NCBI GenBank assembly: GCA_003537575.1
Contig: DPRS01000047.1
Span: 1 to 30,896 of the forward strand
From: Oxalobacteraceae bacterium
GTDB lineage: Bacteria > Pseudomonadota > Gammaproteobacteria > Burkholderiales > Burkholderiaceae_D
Direction: 5' to 3'
DNA: 30,896 nt
Position 1 is the stretch's first letter; each line of letters begins with the position of its first letter. Shown here piece after piece: positions 1-7,474 of this stretch. The translations under genes and the position numbers were made by a program. The notes under the pieces were generated by a model, which did not search any database, was not told where the DNA came from, and was given only the letters and a program-made list of their open reading frames with translations.

Positions 1-24
1 ATCCCTATCCGCAACAAGCGTTAA
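1..24 (+). CDS. Possible C-terminal end of an upstream gene (partial)
   Basis: Frame 1 reads IPIRNKR followed by TAA at 22-24. In this transporter class the periplasmic substrate-binding protein gene often sits directly before the first ATPase gene, so this may be its last codons. Seven codons are too few to identify anything, and the reading frame itself is a guess from context. Confidence 0.25.
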   Translation: MPIRNKR

Positions 25-39
25 TCGTCAGCTGTAAAC

Positions 40-92
40 GCTCGCGGAAGCGAGCACAAAGCCGGGGCTGGCGGCACGCACGCCAGTCCCGG
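40..92 (+). other. Two stem-loops in the leader before the ABC ATPase gene
   Basis: A short stem pairs 40-45 (GCTCGC) with 50-55 (GCGAGC) around a GGAA tetraloop. A longer stem pairs 62-73 (CCGGGGCTGGCG) with 81-92 (CGCCAGTCCCGG), 12 pairs with one G:T, around a 7-base loop. Neither is followed by a T-run, so they are not ordinary terminators. In HAAT-type operons, hairpins between the binding-protein gene and the membrane-component genes can slow 3' decay and lower downstream expression; that role is inferred here. Confidence 0.5.
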
Positions 93-124
93 AAAATTAC
101 GTAGAATTTTTAGCGGGGTGCGGC

Positions 125-931
125 ATGTCTGTACAAAAACTGGACACGGCTGGCAAGAAAGCCGGTACTGTGTCGCTGGAGACGCGCGACTTGACGATCC
201 GTTTCGGCGGTCACGTCGCAGTCAATGCGGTGTCATGTGCCTTCAAGTCAGGTACGCTGACTGCAATCGTCGGCCCGAATGGCGCCGGCAAGACGACTTA
301 TTTCAATCTGATTTCCGGCCAGCTGAATGCCTCAGCTGGTCAGGTGCTGTTGCATGGCAAGGATATCTCCCGCCTGCAAGCTTCGGCCCGCATGCACGCC
401 GGCCTGGGACGCGCCTTCCAGTTGACCAGCCTGTTCCCGCGCCTGACGGTGCTGGAAAATGTGCGCCTGGCACTGCAGTCGCGCCGCCAGATGGGCCTGG
501 ACATGTGGAATGTCTGGAGCAGCCACAAGGGCCTGATTACGCGCGCCGAAGAGGTGCTCGAAGCGGTCGCCCTGGCGGCCAAGCGTAACGTGTATGCCGC
601 CGCTCTTCCGCATGGCGACCAGCGCAAGCTGGAGGTGGGCCTGCTGATGGCGCTGGATCCGTCGATTTACATGTTCGACGAACCTACCGCCGGCATGAGC
701 GTCGATGAAGTGCCGGTGATCCTGGATCTGATCCGCAACCTGAAGGCCAAGAGCGACAAGACCATCCTGCTGGTCGAGCACAAGATGGATGTGGTGCGCG
801 AACTGGCCGACCGCATCATCGTTCTGCACAACGGAACCCTGATGGCCGATGGCGAACCGGAAGCCGTGATCGCCTCGCCTGTCGTCCAACAAGCCTACCT
901 CGGTCTCGCGCCGGTTGGAGAAGCCGCATGA
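125..931 (+). CDS. Branched-chain-amino-acid-type ABC transporter ATPase (LivG family)
   Basis: This is one of two cytoplasmic ATPases that drive uptake of a small substrate through the permease pair encoded just downstream. The 268-residue protein has Walker A GPNGAGKTT at 50-58, a Q-loop glutamine near 99, Walker B IYMFDE at 181-186 followed by PTAG, and the switch histidine H219 in LVEHKMD. The stretch 161-166 (LPHGDQ) occupies the signature position and departs from LSxGQ, as is common in LivG proteins. The ATG at 125 has a weak GGGGTG four bases upstream. The stop overlaps the next start (ATGA, 928-931), so translation is probably coupled. The family is clear. The substrate is not: urea, short amides, aromatic acids and amino acids are all handled by this class, so no liv gene name is assigned. 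Confidence 0.93.
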   Translation: MSVQKLDTAGKKAGTVSLETRDLTIRFGGHVAVNAVSCAFKSGTLTAIVGPNGAGKTTYFNLISGQLNASAGQVLLHGKDISRLQASARMHAGLGRAFQLTSLFPRLTVLENVRLALQSRRQMGLDMWNVWSSHKGLITRAEEVLEAVALAAKRNVYAAALPHGDQRKLEVGLLMALDPSIYMFDEPTAGMSVDEVPVILDLIRNLKAKSDKTILLVEHKMDVVRELADRIIVLHNGTLMADGEPEAVIASPVVQQAYLGLAPVGEAA

Positions 932-1665
932 ATGCCCCCCTCTTGAAACTCGAAGGCGTCAATACGCACATCGGCCCCTACCACATTCTGCATGGCGTCG
1001 ACCTGCAGGTGCCGCGCGGCCAATTGACCATGCTGCTGGGCCGCAATGGTGCCGGCAAATCCACCACCCTGCGCACGATCATGGGGCTGTGGCCGGCATC
1101 CAAGGGCCAGATCACCTTTGACGGCCAGGACATCACCCAGAAATCCACCTCCGAGATTGCCAATTCGGGCATCTCCTATGTGCCGGAAAACATGGGGATA
1201 TTCTCCGACCTGACGGTCCGCGAAAACATGCTGCTGGCCGCACGTAGCGCTCGCAAGGCGGAGGACATCGATCAGAAGCGCCTGGAATGGATCTTTTCGC
1301 TGTTCCCCGCGATGAAGAAATTCTGGGAACATCCGGCCGGCAAACTGTCCGGTGGCCAGAAGCAGATGCTGGCAGTTTCACGCGCCATCGTCGAGCCTCG
1401 CAAGTTGCTGCTGATCGACGAGCCCAGCAAGGGCCTGGCGCCAGCGATCATCGCCAACATGATTTCAGCTTTCCGCGAACTCAAGCAGACCGACACCACG
1501 ATCCTGCTGGTCGAACAGAACTTCAACTTTGCCAAGCAGCTGGGCGATACGGTAGCCGTCATGGATAACGGCCAGATCGTGCACCGCGGCTTGATGGCAG
1601 AACTGGCTGAGGACGAAGCACTGCAAACGCAGTTGCTCGGACTTTCCCTCAACGCTCACCAATGA
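928..1665 (+). CDS. Branched-chain-amino-acid-type ABC transporter ATPase (LivF family)
   Basis: This is the second nucleotide-binding subunit of the HAAT transporter. The 245-residue protein has Walker A GRNGAGKST at 38-46, the VPE motif typical of LivF near 85-87, signature LSGGQKQ at 140-146, and Walker B LLLIDEP at 160-166. The switch residue is Gln197 in LLVEQN instead of histidine, which is normal for LivF. It starts inside the stop of the previous gene (ATGA overlap) and ends seven bases before the first permease gene. LivG and LivF normally form a heterodimer beneath the two permeases, and the gene order here fits that. The length is usual for the family. Confidence 0.94.
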   Translation: MNAPLLKLEGVNTHIGPYHILHGVDLQVPRGQLTMLLGRNGAGKSTTLRTIMGLWPASKGQITFDGQDITQKSTSEIANSGISYVPENMGIFSDLTVRENMLLAARSARKAEDIDQKRLEWIFSLFPAMKKFWEHPAGKLSGGQKQMLAVSRAIVEPRKLLLIDEPSKGLAPAIIANMISAFRELKQTDTTILLVEQNFNFAKQLGDTVAVMDNGQIVHRGLMAELAEDEALQTQLLGLSLNAHQ

Positions 1666-1672
1666 GGAAATC

Positions 1673-2710
1673 ATGAGCACAGCTGAACTTCCCATTGCAA
1701 AAAAAGGCAGTAATATTTCGACAGCGCCCAAGCGCCAGATCGACTGGATCCCTCTGGCTCTGGCGCCTATCATGGCGCTGGCGGCAATGCCCTTCATCGG
1801 CTCCACTTCGACTTGGTTGACGCTGACTCTGGCCGGTCTGGCCATGGGCATGATCATTTTCATCATCGCCTCCGGCCTGACCCTGATCTTCGGTCTGATG
1901 GACGTGCTGAACTTTGGTCATGGCCTGTTCATTGCGGTCGGTGCGTATATCGCGTGGACCGTGTTTGGCGTGCTGCCGCAGGAGTGGATCACGGCAGATA
2001 GCCTGGCCTTGAATATCATGGCGATTCTTATCGCCATGGCCGCAGCCATGGTGGTCGCTGGCATTGTGGGCTGGATCTTCGAGCGCGTGCTGGTGCGCAA
2101 GGTCTACGGTCTGCATCTGATTCAGATCCTGATCACCATGGGCGGCATGGTCGTTGGCGAACAGCTGATCATGACGATCTGGGGCGCCGACATGAAACCG
2201 ATGATGTTGCCTACCACGCTGAACGGCTCGATCATCTTCATGGATGCAGCGATTGAAAAATATCGCCTGTTCGCCGTGGTCATCGGCCTGATCGTGTTTG
2301 CTTTCCTGATGCTCATGCTGAACCGCACCAAGCTGGGCCTGTTGATTCGTGCCGGCGTGCAGGATCGCGAAATGGTGGAAAGCCTCGGTTATCGCATCAA
2401 GGCGATGTTTGTCGGCGTCTTCGTGCTTGGTTCGGCCCTGGCTGGCTTGGGCGGCGTGATGTGGGGCCTGTATCAGGCTGGCATCACCGCGCAAATGGGG
2501 GCCTCGATCAACGTGCTGCTGTTCATCGTGATCATTATCGGCGGCCTCGGTTCGACGGGCGGTTCCTTTATCGGCGCCCTGTTGGTCGGTCTGCTGGCGA
2601 ACTACGCCGGCTTCCTGACCCCCAAACTGAACCTCGTTTCGACTATCTTGCTGATGGTTGCCATCCTGGTATGGCGTCCGAACGGCCTTTATAAGGTGAC
2701 CAACCGATGA
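1673..2710 (+). CDS. Branched-chain-amino-acid-type ABC transporter permease (LivH family)
   Basis: This is an integral inner-membrane permease, one of the two that form the transport channel. The 345-residue protein starts with about 30 polar residues, then has roughly eight to nine hydrophobic segments. It carries the family features FGLMDVLNFGHG near residues 70-85 and a conserved IIIGGLGSTGGSFIGALLVG stretch near the C-terminus, in the cytoplasmic loop that contacts the ATPases. The ATG at 1673 follows GAGGAA at a good distance. The stop overlaps the next gene's start at 2707 (ATGA). The polar N-terminal extension is longer than in E. coli LivH but common in betaproteobacterial homologues. 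Confidence 0.93.
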   Translation: MSTAELPIAKKGSNISTAPKRQIDWIPLALAPIMALAAMPFIGSTSTWLTLTLAGLAMGMIIFIIASGLTLIFGLMDVLNFGHGLFIAVGAYIAWTVFGVLPQEWITADSLALNIMAILIAMAAAMVVAGIVGWIFERVLVRKVYGLHLIQILITMGGMVVGEQLIMTIWGADMKPMMLPTTLNGSIIFMDAAIEKYRLFAVVIGLIVFAFLMLMLNRTKLGLLIRAGVQDREMVESLGYRIKAMFVGVFVLGSALAGLGGVMWGLYQAGITAQMGASINVLLFIVIIIGGLGSTGGSFIGALLVGLLANYAGFLTPKLNLVSTILLMVAILVWRPNGLYKVTNR

Positions 2711-3780
2711 TCTCGCGCCTCTTATCCAACGACTTGCCGCGCAGCCGCGTGCTGACCGGCATCCTGATCGTCATTTTCCTGGGCCTGGCGTTCGCGCCGT
2801 TCCTGTTCCCCAGCTCGCGCGCACTCAACGTGGCGGCGAAGATCTCGATCTTCATCGTGCTGGTGGCCAGTTTCGACCTGCTGCTGGGTTACACCGGGAT
2901 TTTCTCGTTCGCCCACACCATGTTCTTCGGTATCGGCGCTTATGGCATCGCGATTGCCAGTTCTCGCATGGGGCCCGGCTGGGATAGCATTCTGATCGGC
3001 ACCGGTGGCGCATTGGCCTTGTCGCTCGTGCTGTCGCTGGTGATCGGCCTGATGTCACTGCGGGTGAAGGCAATTTTCTATGCCATGATCACGCTGGCGG
3101 TCGCCTCGGCTTTCCTGACCCTGGCTTCGCAAATGTCGGAAATCACTGGCGGTGAAGATGGCCTGAACTTCCGTTTGCCGGAAGTTTTGTCGCCGGGCTT
3201 TACCCTGATGGATGAGCCATTCCTCGGCGTCATGCTGAACGGCAGATTCCTGACGTACTACATGGTGTTTTTCGTCGCATTGGTGCTGTTCCTGCTGATG
3301 CTGCGTATCGTTAATTCGCCATTTGGCCGCGTCCTGCTCGCCATCCGCGAAAACGATTTCCGTGCCGAAGCGATCGGTTACCGTATCGTGGTATTCCGCA
3401 TCTGGTCCAACATCCTGGCCTCGCTGTTCGCTACCCTGGCCGGCTGTCTGCTGGCCCTGTGGCTGCGTTATAACGGCCCGGATACCTCCCTGTCCTTTGT
3501 CATTATGGTCGATATCCTGCTGATCGTGGTGATCGGCGGCATGGGAACCATGTATGGCGCGGTAGTGGGTACGGCACTGTTCCTGACGGCGGAAAGCTAT
3601 CTGCAGGAATTGTTCAAGCTTGCTTCCGACGCTACTGCAAGCCTGCCGATGCTGTCCGCGATACTGTCGCCGGACCGCTGGCTGTTGTGGCTGGGCGTGC
3701 TGTATATCCTGTCGGTGTACTTCCTGCCCATGGGGGTTGTCGGCAAGCTGCGCTTGCGTGCACTGTTCAAGAAAAAGTAA
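2707..3780 (+). CDS. Branched-chain-amino-acid-type ABC transporter permease (LivM family)
   Basis: This is the second permease of the HAAT transporter. The 357-residue protein has about nine hydrophobic segments. It includes the family stretch LLLGYTGIFSFAHTMFFGIG near residues 58-77, the cytoplasmic RAEAIGYR segment in the middle that is typical of LivM, and the GGMGTMYGAVVGTALF coupling region in the C-terminal third. The start overlaps the stop of the LivH-type gene. The stop is followed after six bases by the alpha/beta hydrolase gene, so all five genes are probably one transcript. Confidence 0.93.
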   Translation: MISRLLSNDLPRSRVLTGILIVIFLGLAFAPFLFPSSRALNVAAKISIFIVLVASFDLLLGYTGIFSFAHTMFFGIGAYGIAIASSRMGPGWDSILIGTGGALALSLVLSLVIGLMSLRVKAIFYAMITLAVASAFLTLASQMSEITGGEDGLNFRLPEVLSPGFTLMDEPFLGVMLNGRFLTYYMVFFVALVLFLLMLRIVNSPFGRVLLAIRENDFRAEAIGYRIVVFRIWSNILASLFATLAGCLLALWLRYNGPDTSLSFVIMVDILLIVVIGGMGTMYGAVVGTALFLTAESYLQELFKLASDATASLPMLSAILSPDRWLLWLGVLYILSVYFLPMGVVGKLRLRALFKKK

Positions 3781-3786
3781 GGAAGT

Positions 3787-4623
3787 ATGCAGCCTAGTTC
3801 GCATTACCTGCGTTGCCATGGCCGTGAAATTCACTATGTCGAGTGGGGCGACAAAGCGGCGCCCCCGCTCATCATGTGGCACGGCCTGGCGCGCACCTGC
3901 CGCGATTTCGACGATCTCGCGCTCGAATTGCGCGGCAGTTACCGCATCATCGCGCCCGATACTATCGGGCGCGGTTTTTCCCAATGGAGCCCGACGCCGG
4001 ACGAAGAGTACTGCCTGGCGTTCTATGCGCAAATTGCGCAGTCCCTGCTTGATCAGCTCGGCATCGAGTGCGCGCGCTGGGTCGGCACTTCGATGGGCGG
4101 CGCCATCGGCACCCGCGCTGCGGCGACGACCCTGAAGGGACGCATCAGTCACCTAGTATTGAACGATAACGGCCCAATGCTGGCGCCCGCAGCGCTGGAA
4201 CGCATCAAGGCCTATGCTGGCAGCCCGCCTGAATTCGATACGGTCACCGAGCTGGAAGCCTACTTGCGCAAGGTGTATCTGCCGTACGGCTGGCAAAGCG
4301 ACGAGCAATGGCGCCGCATGACCGAAACATCGATGCGTCGTTTGCCCAGCGGCAAGATCACGACGCATTACGATCCTGCCATGGTGCGCCAGTTCTTTGT
4401 TCATCCGACGGATTATCGTACCTGGGAATACTATGATCAGCTCGACATGCCAACTTTGGTCTTGCGCGGCGAGATCTCTGATCTCCTGTTGCCGGAAACC
4501 GTGGAAGAAATGACCCGCCGCGGCCCGCGCGCACAAGTGGCCATCATCCCGGATTGCGGCCATGCGCCCTGTCTCAATGTGCCGGCACAAGTCAACATCG
4601 TGCGCACTTTTCTGGAAAGCTAG
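3787..4623 (+). CDS. Alpha/beta hydrolase at the end of the ABC operon
   Basis: This is a soluble alpha/beta-hydrolase-fold enzyme of 278 residues. It has the oxyanion HG motif at 32-33 (WHGLART), a nucleophile elbow GTSMGG with Ser102, a likely acid Asp232 in GEISDLLLP, and catalytic His259 in DCGHAP. That is a complete Ser-Asp-His triad. The start follows AAGGAAGT closely, only six bases after the transporter permease stop. The co-transcription suggests it hydrolyses the imported compound or a metabolite of it, such as an ester, amide or ring-cleavage product. Sequence alone does not give the substrate. Convergent with the DUF72 gene, whose stop is about 20 bases away. Confidence 0.88.
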   Translation: MQPSSHYLRCHGREIHYVEWGDKAAPPLIMWHGLARTCRDFDDLALELRGSYRIIAPDTIGRGFSQWSPTPDEEYCLAFYAQIAQSLLDQLGIECARWVGTSMGGAIGTRAAATTLKGRISHLVLNDNGPMLAPAALERIKAYAGSPPEFDTVTELEAYLRKVYLPYGWQSDEQWRRMTETSMRRLPSGKITTHYDPAMVRQFFVHPTDYRTWEYYDQLDMPTLVLRGEISDLLLPETVEEMTRRGPRAQVAIIPDCGHAPCLNVPAQVNIVRTFLES

Positions 4624-4644
4624 AGCGGATTCAGCCTGACTGGC

Positions 4645-5436
4645 TTAGTCGAGGCCGAAGCGGTTTGGTCCTGGCATCCGCCTCTCGTCAAACCGCGCCA
4701 GCAGCGACAATGCATTCGGCATTGCCGCGCCGCTGGCGGTATTGTCGAAGATGCACCAGGCCGTTCTTCCTTCTTCCTGATACTGCCGCAATTTCCCTTC
4801 CAGCCGATCGAGAAATTCTCCCGGATAGGACGAATGATAGATCTGCGGCGAGCCATGCAGCCGCACATAGACGGTTTGCGCGCTGCCGCCGTCAAGCGCT
4901 GACTGGGCGACCGCCGGATCGGCAATCACTTGCGAAATGCCGATTGCAGTCAGCAGCTCCGCCGCATCCTGCGCAAACCAGCTGCGATGACGCGCTTCGC
5001 AAACGACCGGAATGTCGGTATGCGCCGTCAGGTTGCGGAAAAAGGCGCCGGCGTCATCAGCAGTGAAACGCAGGCTGGGCGGCAGCTGCACCAGCAAACA
5101 GCCAAGCTTATTCCCAAGTTCGCCGGCTTCATGGAGAAAGCGGCACAGCAGTGCATCCGTATCCCGCAGCCGCTGTTCATGCGTGATCGTGCGCGGCATC
5201 TTTACCGAAAACCGGAAGGCGTCCGGCACGCTGTCGCGCCAGCGACGATATGTCTCGGGCCGGTGCGGGCGGTAAAAGGAAGTGTTGATCTCGACAGCCG
5301 GCAGGACCGCGGCGTAGCGCTCCAGATGGCTGCCAGTTGCTGGAAAATGCACATGCTGGGAACTTGCAATGCTCCAGCCGGCGCAACCGATCATCGGCAG
5401 GCTGCTATGGAAAGGAATTGATGGCTGTTCCATCAT
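4645..5436 (-). CDS. DUF72 family protein (YecE-like)
   Basis: This 263-residue protein belongs to the DUF72 family, a TIM-barrel-like fold of unknown function. Recognisable features are the N-terminal IGCAGWS segment, VEINTSFYR near residue 50, RFSVKMPRTITHE near 75, the LLVQLPPSLRF strand, VVCEARHRSWF in the middle, YVRLHGSP, and a late WCIFDNTASGAAMPNA. The start is uncertain. The upstream-most ATG pair lies at 5436/5433 without a clear ribosome-binding site; Met15 at 5394 begins nearer the usual family start (M-IGCAGWS) but also lacks one. No functional assignment is possible. Confidence 0.88.
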   Translation of the reverse strand: MMEQPSIPFHSSLPMIGCAGWSIASSQHVHFPATGSHLERYAAVLPAVEINTSFYRPHRPETYRRWRDSVPDAFRFSVKMPRTITHEQRLRDTDALLCRFLHEAGELGNKLGCLLVQLPPSLRFTADDAGAFFRNLTAHTDIPVVCEARHRSWFAQDAAELLTAIGISQVIADPAVAQSALDGGSAQTVYVRLHGSPQIYHSSYPGEFLDRLEGKLRQYQEEGRTAWCIFDNTASGAAMPNALSLLARFDERRMPGPNRFGLD

Positions 5437-5637
5437 GTCGGGAAGTCGTGATGTGATCCATGGCAGTTATCGTCCTTATGCAGACATGGATATGGCAAGT
5501 CCGAGAGATGCTTGCAAATGCGAATGACAATTGGAGTCCTCCAGAAAGATGCAAGTTCAGCTGATGAATGGATGAACAAGCTTTGCAATCCTGCAGACCA
5601 GGCGCCGATTCTGGTTTGCCATTGTGTTGGGTACGTA

Positions 5638-5664
5638 AAACAGGTGATTGGGCGAAACAGGTGA
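5638..5664 (+). repeat. Direct repeat AAACAGGTGA x2
   Basis: The decamer AAACAGGTGA occurs at 5638-5647 and again at 5655-5664, a 17-base period, about 60 bases before the MFS start at 5726. This spacing resembles tandem half-sites of a regulator on nearly the same helix face. No regulator is recognisable nearby, and a -10-like TACACT lies at 5689-5694 without a convincing -35. The rest of 5437-5725 shows no convincing gene. Confidence 0.35.
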
Positions 5665-5725
5665 ACTACATCTGGTTTTGCTTTGCGATACACTGGCGAT
5701 CTTTTATTGCAAGGAACTGAACGTC

Positions 5726-6943
5726 ATGTGGATTGCCAAGCGAGCCCCTGATCTGAAAACCGTATTGATTGCCGGCGGTCTGGTGCTGACCCTGGCGATG
5801 GGGATACGTCATGGCTTTGGCTTCTGGCTGCAACCGATCTCGCAAGCCAATGGCTGGACCCGCGAGACCTATTCTCTCGCCATGGCGCTGCAAAACCTGA
5901 TGTGGGGCGCCTTCGGTCCGTTTGCCGGTATGGCTGCCGATCGCATGGGCACTGCCCGCGTCGTTATTTTCGGCGCGCTGCTGTATGCCGCCAGTCTCAT
6001 GTGGATGGCGCTGGTTACCGAGCCGACCCTGTTTGTGCTTGGCGCCGGCATCCTGGGTGGCGGTGCGCTTGCCTGCACCGCGTTTGGTGCCATCAGCGGC
6101 ATCGTTGGCCGTGTCGCTCCGGCGGAAAAGCGTTCCTGGGCTTTTGGCATTTCCGGCGCTGCAAGTTCCTTCGGCCAGTTCGTGCTCATGCCGATCGAGC
6201 AGCAATTAATTTCCATCTCCGGATGGCAAAATGCCTTCTATCTGCTGGCAGGGCTGTTATTGCTGGTAATGCTGCCGATGTCGTGGTATCTGCGCGAACC
6301 GGCACATGCAGACCACGGCGGCCATCAACAGAGCATCGGCGAAGCAATCCGCGAGGCATTCAGCCATAAGCCGTTTTTGCTGCTCGTGGCAGGCTATTTC
6401 GTTTGCGGCTTCCAGGTGGTATTCATCGGCGTGCATTTGCCGGCTTACCTGAAGGACAAGGGCATCATGGACCCGAACGTAGCGGTGATCGCCCTGGCGC
6501 TGATCGGCCTGTTCAATATCTTCGGTTCCTATTACGCCGGCAAGCTGGGCGGCAGGCTGCCCAAGCGTTATCTGCTGTCCTCCATTTACATCAGCAGATC
6601 GATAGTGATCGCCCTGTTCCTGCTGGCGCCGCTCTCTTCGGCCTCGGTGTATGTATTTGCCGCAGCGATGGGCTTCCTGTGGCTGTCCACGGTGCCTTTG
6701 ACCAATGGCGTGGTGGCTGGCATCTTCGGCGTGAAATACATGTCGATGCTGTCCGGTTTCGTGTTCTTTTCGCACCAGGTCGGCAGCTTCCTTGGTGTCT
6801 GGCTGGGCGGCTATTTGTTCACCACTGAAGGTAGTTACAATACCGTCTGGATGATCACGATCGCGCTGGGCGTATTTGCCGCTGTCGTCAATCTGCCGAT
6901 TAATGAAAGGCCGATCGTACGCAAACAAACGGCAATGGCTTGA
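5726..6943 (+). CDS. MFS transporter, monocarboxylate/OFA-like
   Basis: This 405-residue polytopic inner-membrane transporter has about twelve hydrophobic segments in two halves, separated by a polar loop near residues 190-215 (HADHGGHQQS). It resembles the monocarboxylate-porter and oxalate/formate-antiporter branch of the MFS: an opening MGIRHGFGFWLQPIS helix, NGWTRETYSLAMALQNLMWG, and GMAADRMG at the motif-A position. The reading frame is open from 5648, but the ATG at 5726 is chosen because AAGGAA stands nine bases before it and the protein then begins at the usual family position. The substrate is probably a small organic acid, by family only. Confidence 0.9.
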   Translation: MWIAKRAPDLKTVLIAGGLVLTLAMGIRHGFGFWLQPISQANGWTRETYSLAMALQNLMWGAFGPFAGMAADRMGTARVVIFGALLYAASLMWMALVTEPTLFVLGAGILGGGALACTAFGAISGIVGRVAPAEKRSWAFGISGAASSFGQFVLMPIEQQLISISGWQNAFYLLAGLLLLVMLPMSWYLREPAHADHGGHQQSIGEAIREAFSHKPFLLLVAGYFVCGFQVVFIGVHLPAYLKDKGIMDPNVAVIALALIGLFNIFGSYYAGKLGGRLPKRYLLSSIYISRSIVIALFLLAPLSSASVYVFAAAMGFLWLSTVPLTNGVVAGIFGVKYMSMLSGFVFFSHQVGSFLGVWLGGYLFTTEGSYNTVWMITIALGVFAAVVNLPINERPIVRKQTAMA

Positions 6944-7008
6944 GGCCTAATGGGCTGGATCGACAAGTTTCAAGCTGCAGAAAAGGTGAGCTGGCATAAG
7001 GAGGGCGG

Positions 7009-7146
7009 ATGAAGAAATTCTCGAACCGGATACAAGGCATCCTTGCCGCCATTTTGCTGGCTGCCGTGCTGGCGGCGGCCTTCATGGCCTATTTGCGCCC
7101 TTCCTTTGTGGTGGATCTGGCAAACCGTCTGGTTCTTTGCATGTAA
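7009..7146 (+). CDS. Small single-pass membrane protein (45 aa)
   Basis: This short open frame encodes MKKFSNRIQG, then a strongly hydrophobic Ala/Leu-rich segment (about residues 11-28), then a short tail ending LVLCM. It has one of the best ribosome-binding sites in the window, AAGGAGGG at 6998-7005, four bases before the ATG. It lies between the MFS gene and the DUF3717 gene on the same strand, ending 30 bases before the latter. The features fit a small membrane protein with one N-in helix. I recognise no family. The strong site and clean hydrophobic profile argue that it is translated. Confidence 0.65.
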   Translation: MKKFSNRIQGILAAILLAAVLAAAFMAYLRPSFVVDLANRLVLCM

Positions 7147-7176
7147 TTGACGCATCGCCGGGCGTACAATACCTCC

Positions 7177-7419
7177 ATGGAAGTTTCCCTTACAGAACTG
7201 GAACAAGCCATTAATCATTGGCGCACGCTCAAGCCTTCCACCGGCGAAGAATGTGCCCTTTCGCCCGAAGTCAATGCACTGGCCACTGCCTATGCGCTGT
7301 TGATTTACCATCGCCATGCCGGCATTCCGCTGGCAAACCTCGATCCTGTCCCGCGTCAATTGATTCAATCCTGGCTTGACGAGCAAGCCGGGCAAAGGCC
7401 TTCACAGGAAAATAAATAA
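7177..7419 (+). CDS. DUF3717 family protein
   Basis: This small soluble protein of 80 residues matches the DUF3717 pattern of Burkholderiales: an opening LTELEQAINHWR helix, a central LSPEVNALATAYALLIYHR segment, and a short C-terminal helix. The function is unknown. The frame extends upstream from a TTG at 7147, but the ATG at 7177 places the first residue (MEVSLTELEQ) at the usual family start. There is no ribosome-binding site before this ATG. Instead TACAAT (7165-7170) sits seven bases upstream, at the position of a -10 box for a transcript that begins at the ATG, so leaderless translation is possible. Confidence 0.8.
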   Translation: MEVSLTELEQAINHWRTLKPSTGEECALSPEVNALATAYALLIYHRHAGIPLANLDPVPRQLIQSWLDEQAGQRPSQENK

Positions 7420-7474
7420 GTATGCGAGCAGGGGGCGCATCCGGTTCAATGCGACCCAGCTTGTGAGTGAGTGC

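Noticed and set aside
1649..2494. Minus-strand frame of 281 codons
   Set aside because: It is the antisense of the LivH-type permease with a His/Asp/Gln-rich composition and no domain.
3055..4152. Minus-strand frame of 365 codons
   Set aside because: It lies opposite the permease and hydrolase genes, is His/Gln/Arg-rich as antisense frames of GC-rich genes are, and has no recognisable motif.
5433..5693. Minus-strand frame of 86 codons between the DUF72 and MFS genes
   Set aside because: It overlaps the start of the DUF72 gene and the likely MFS promoter region and resembles no family.
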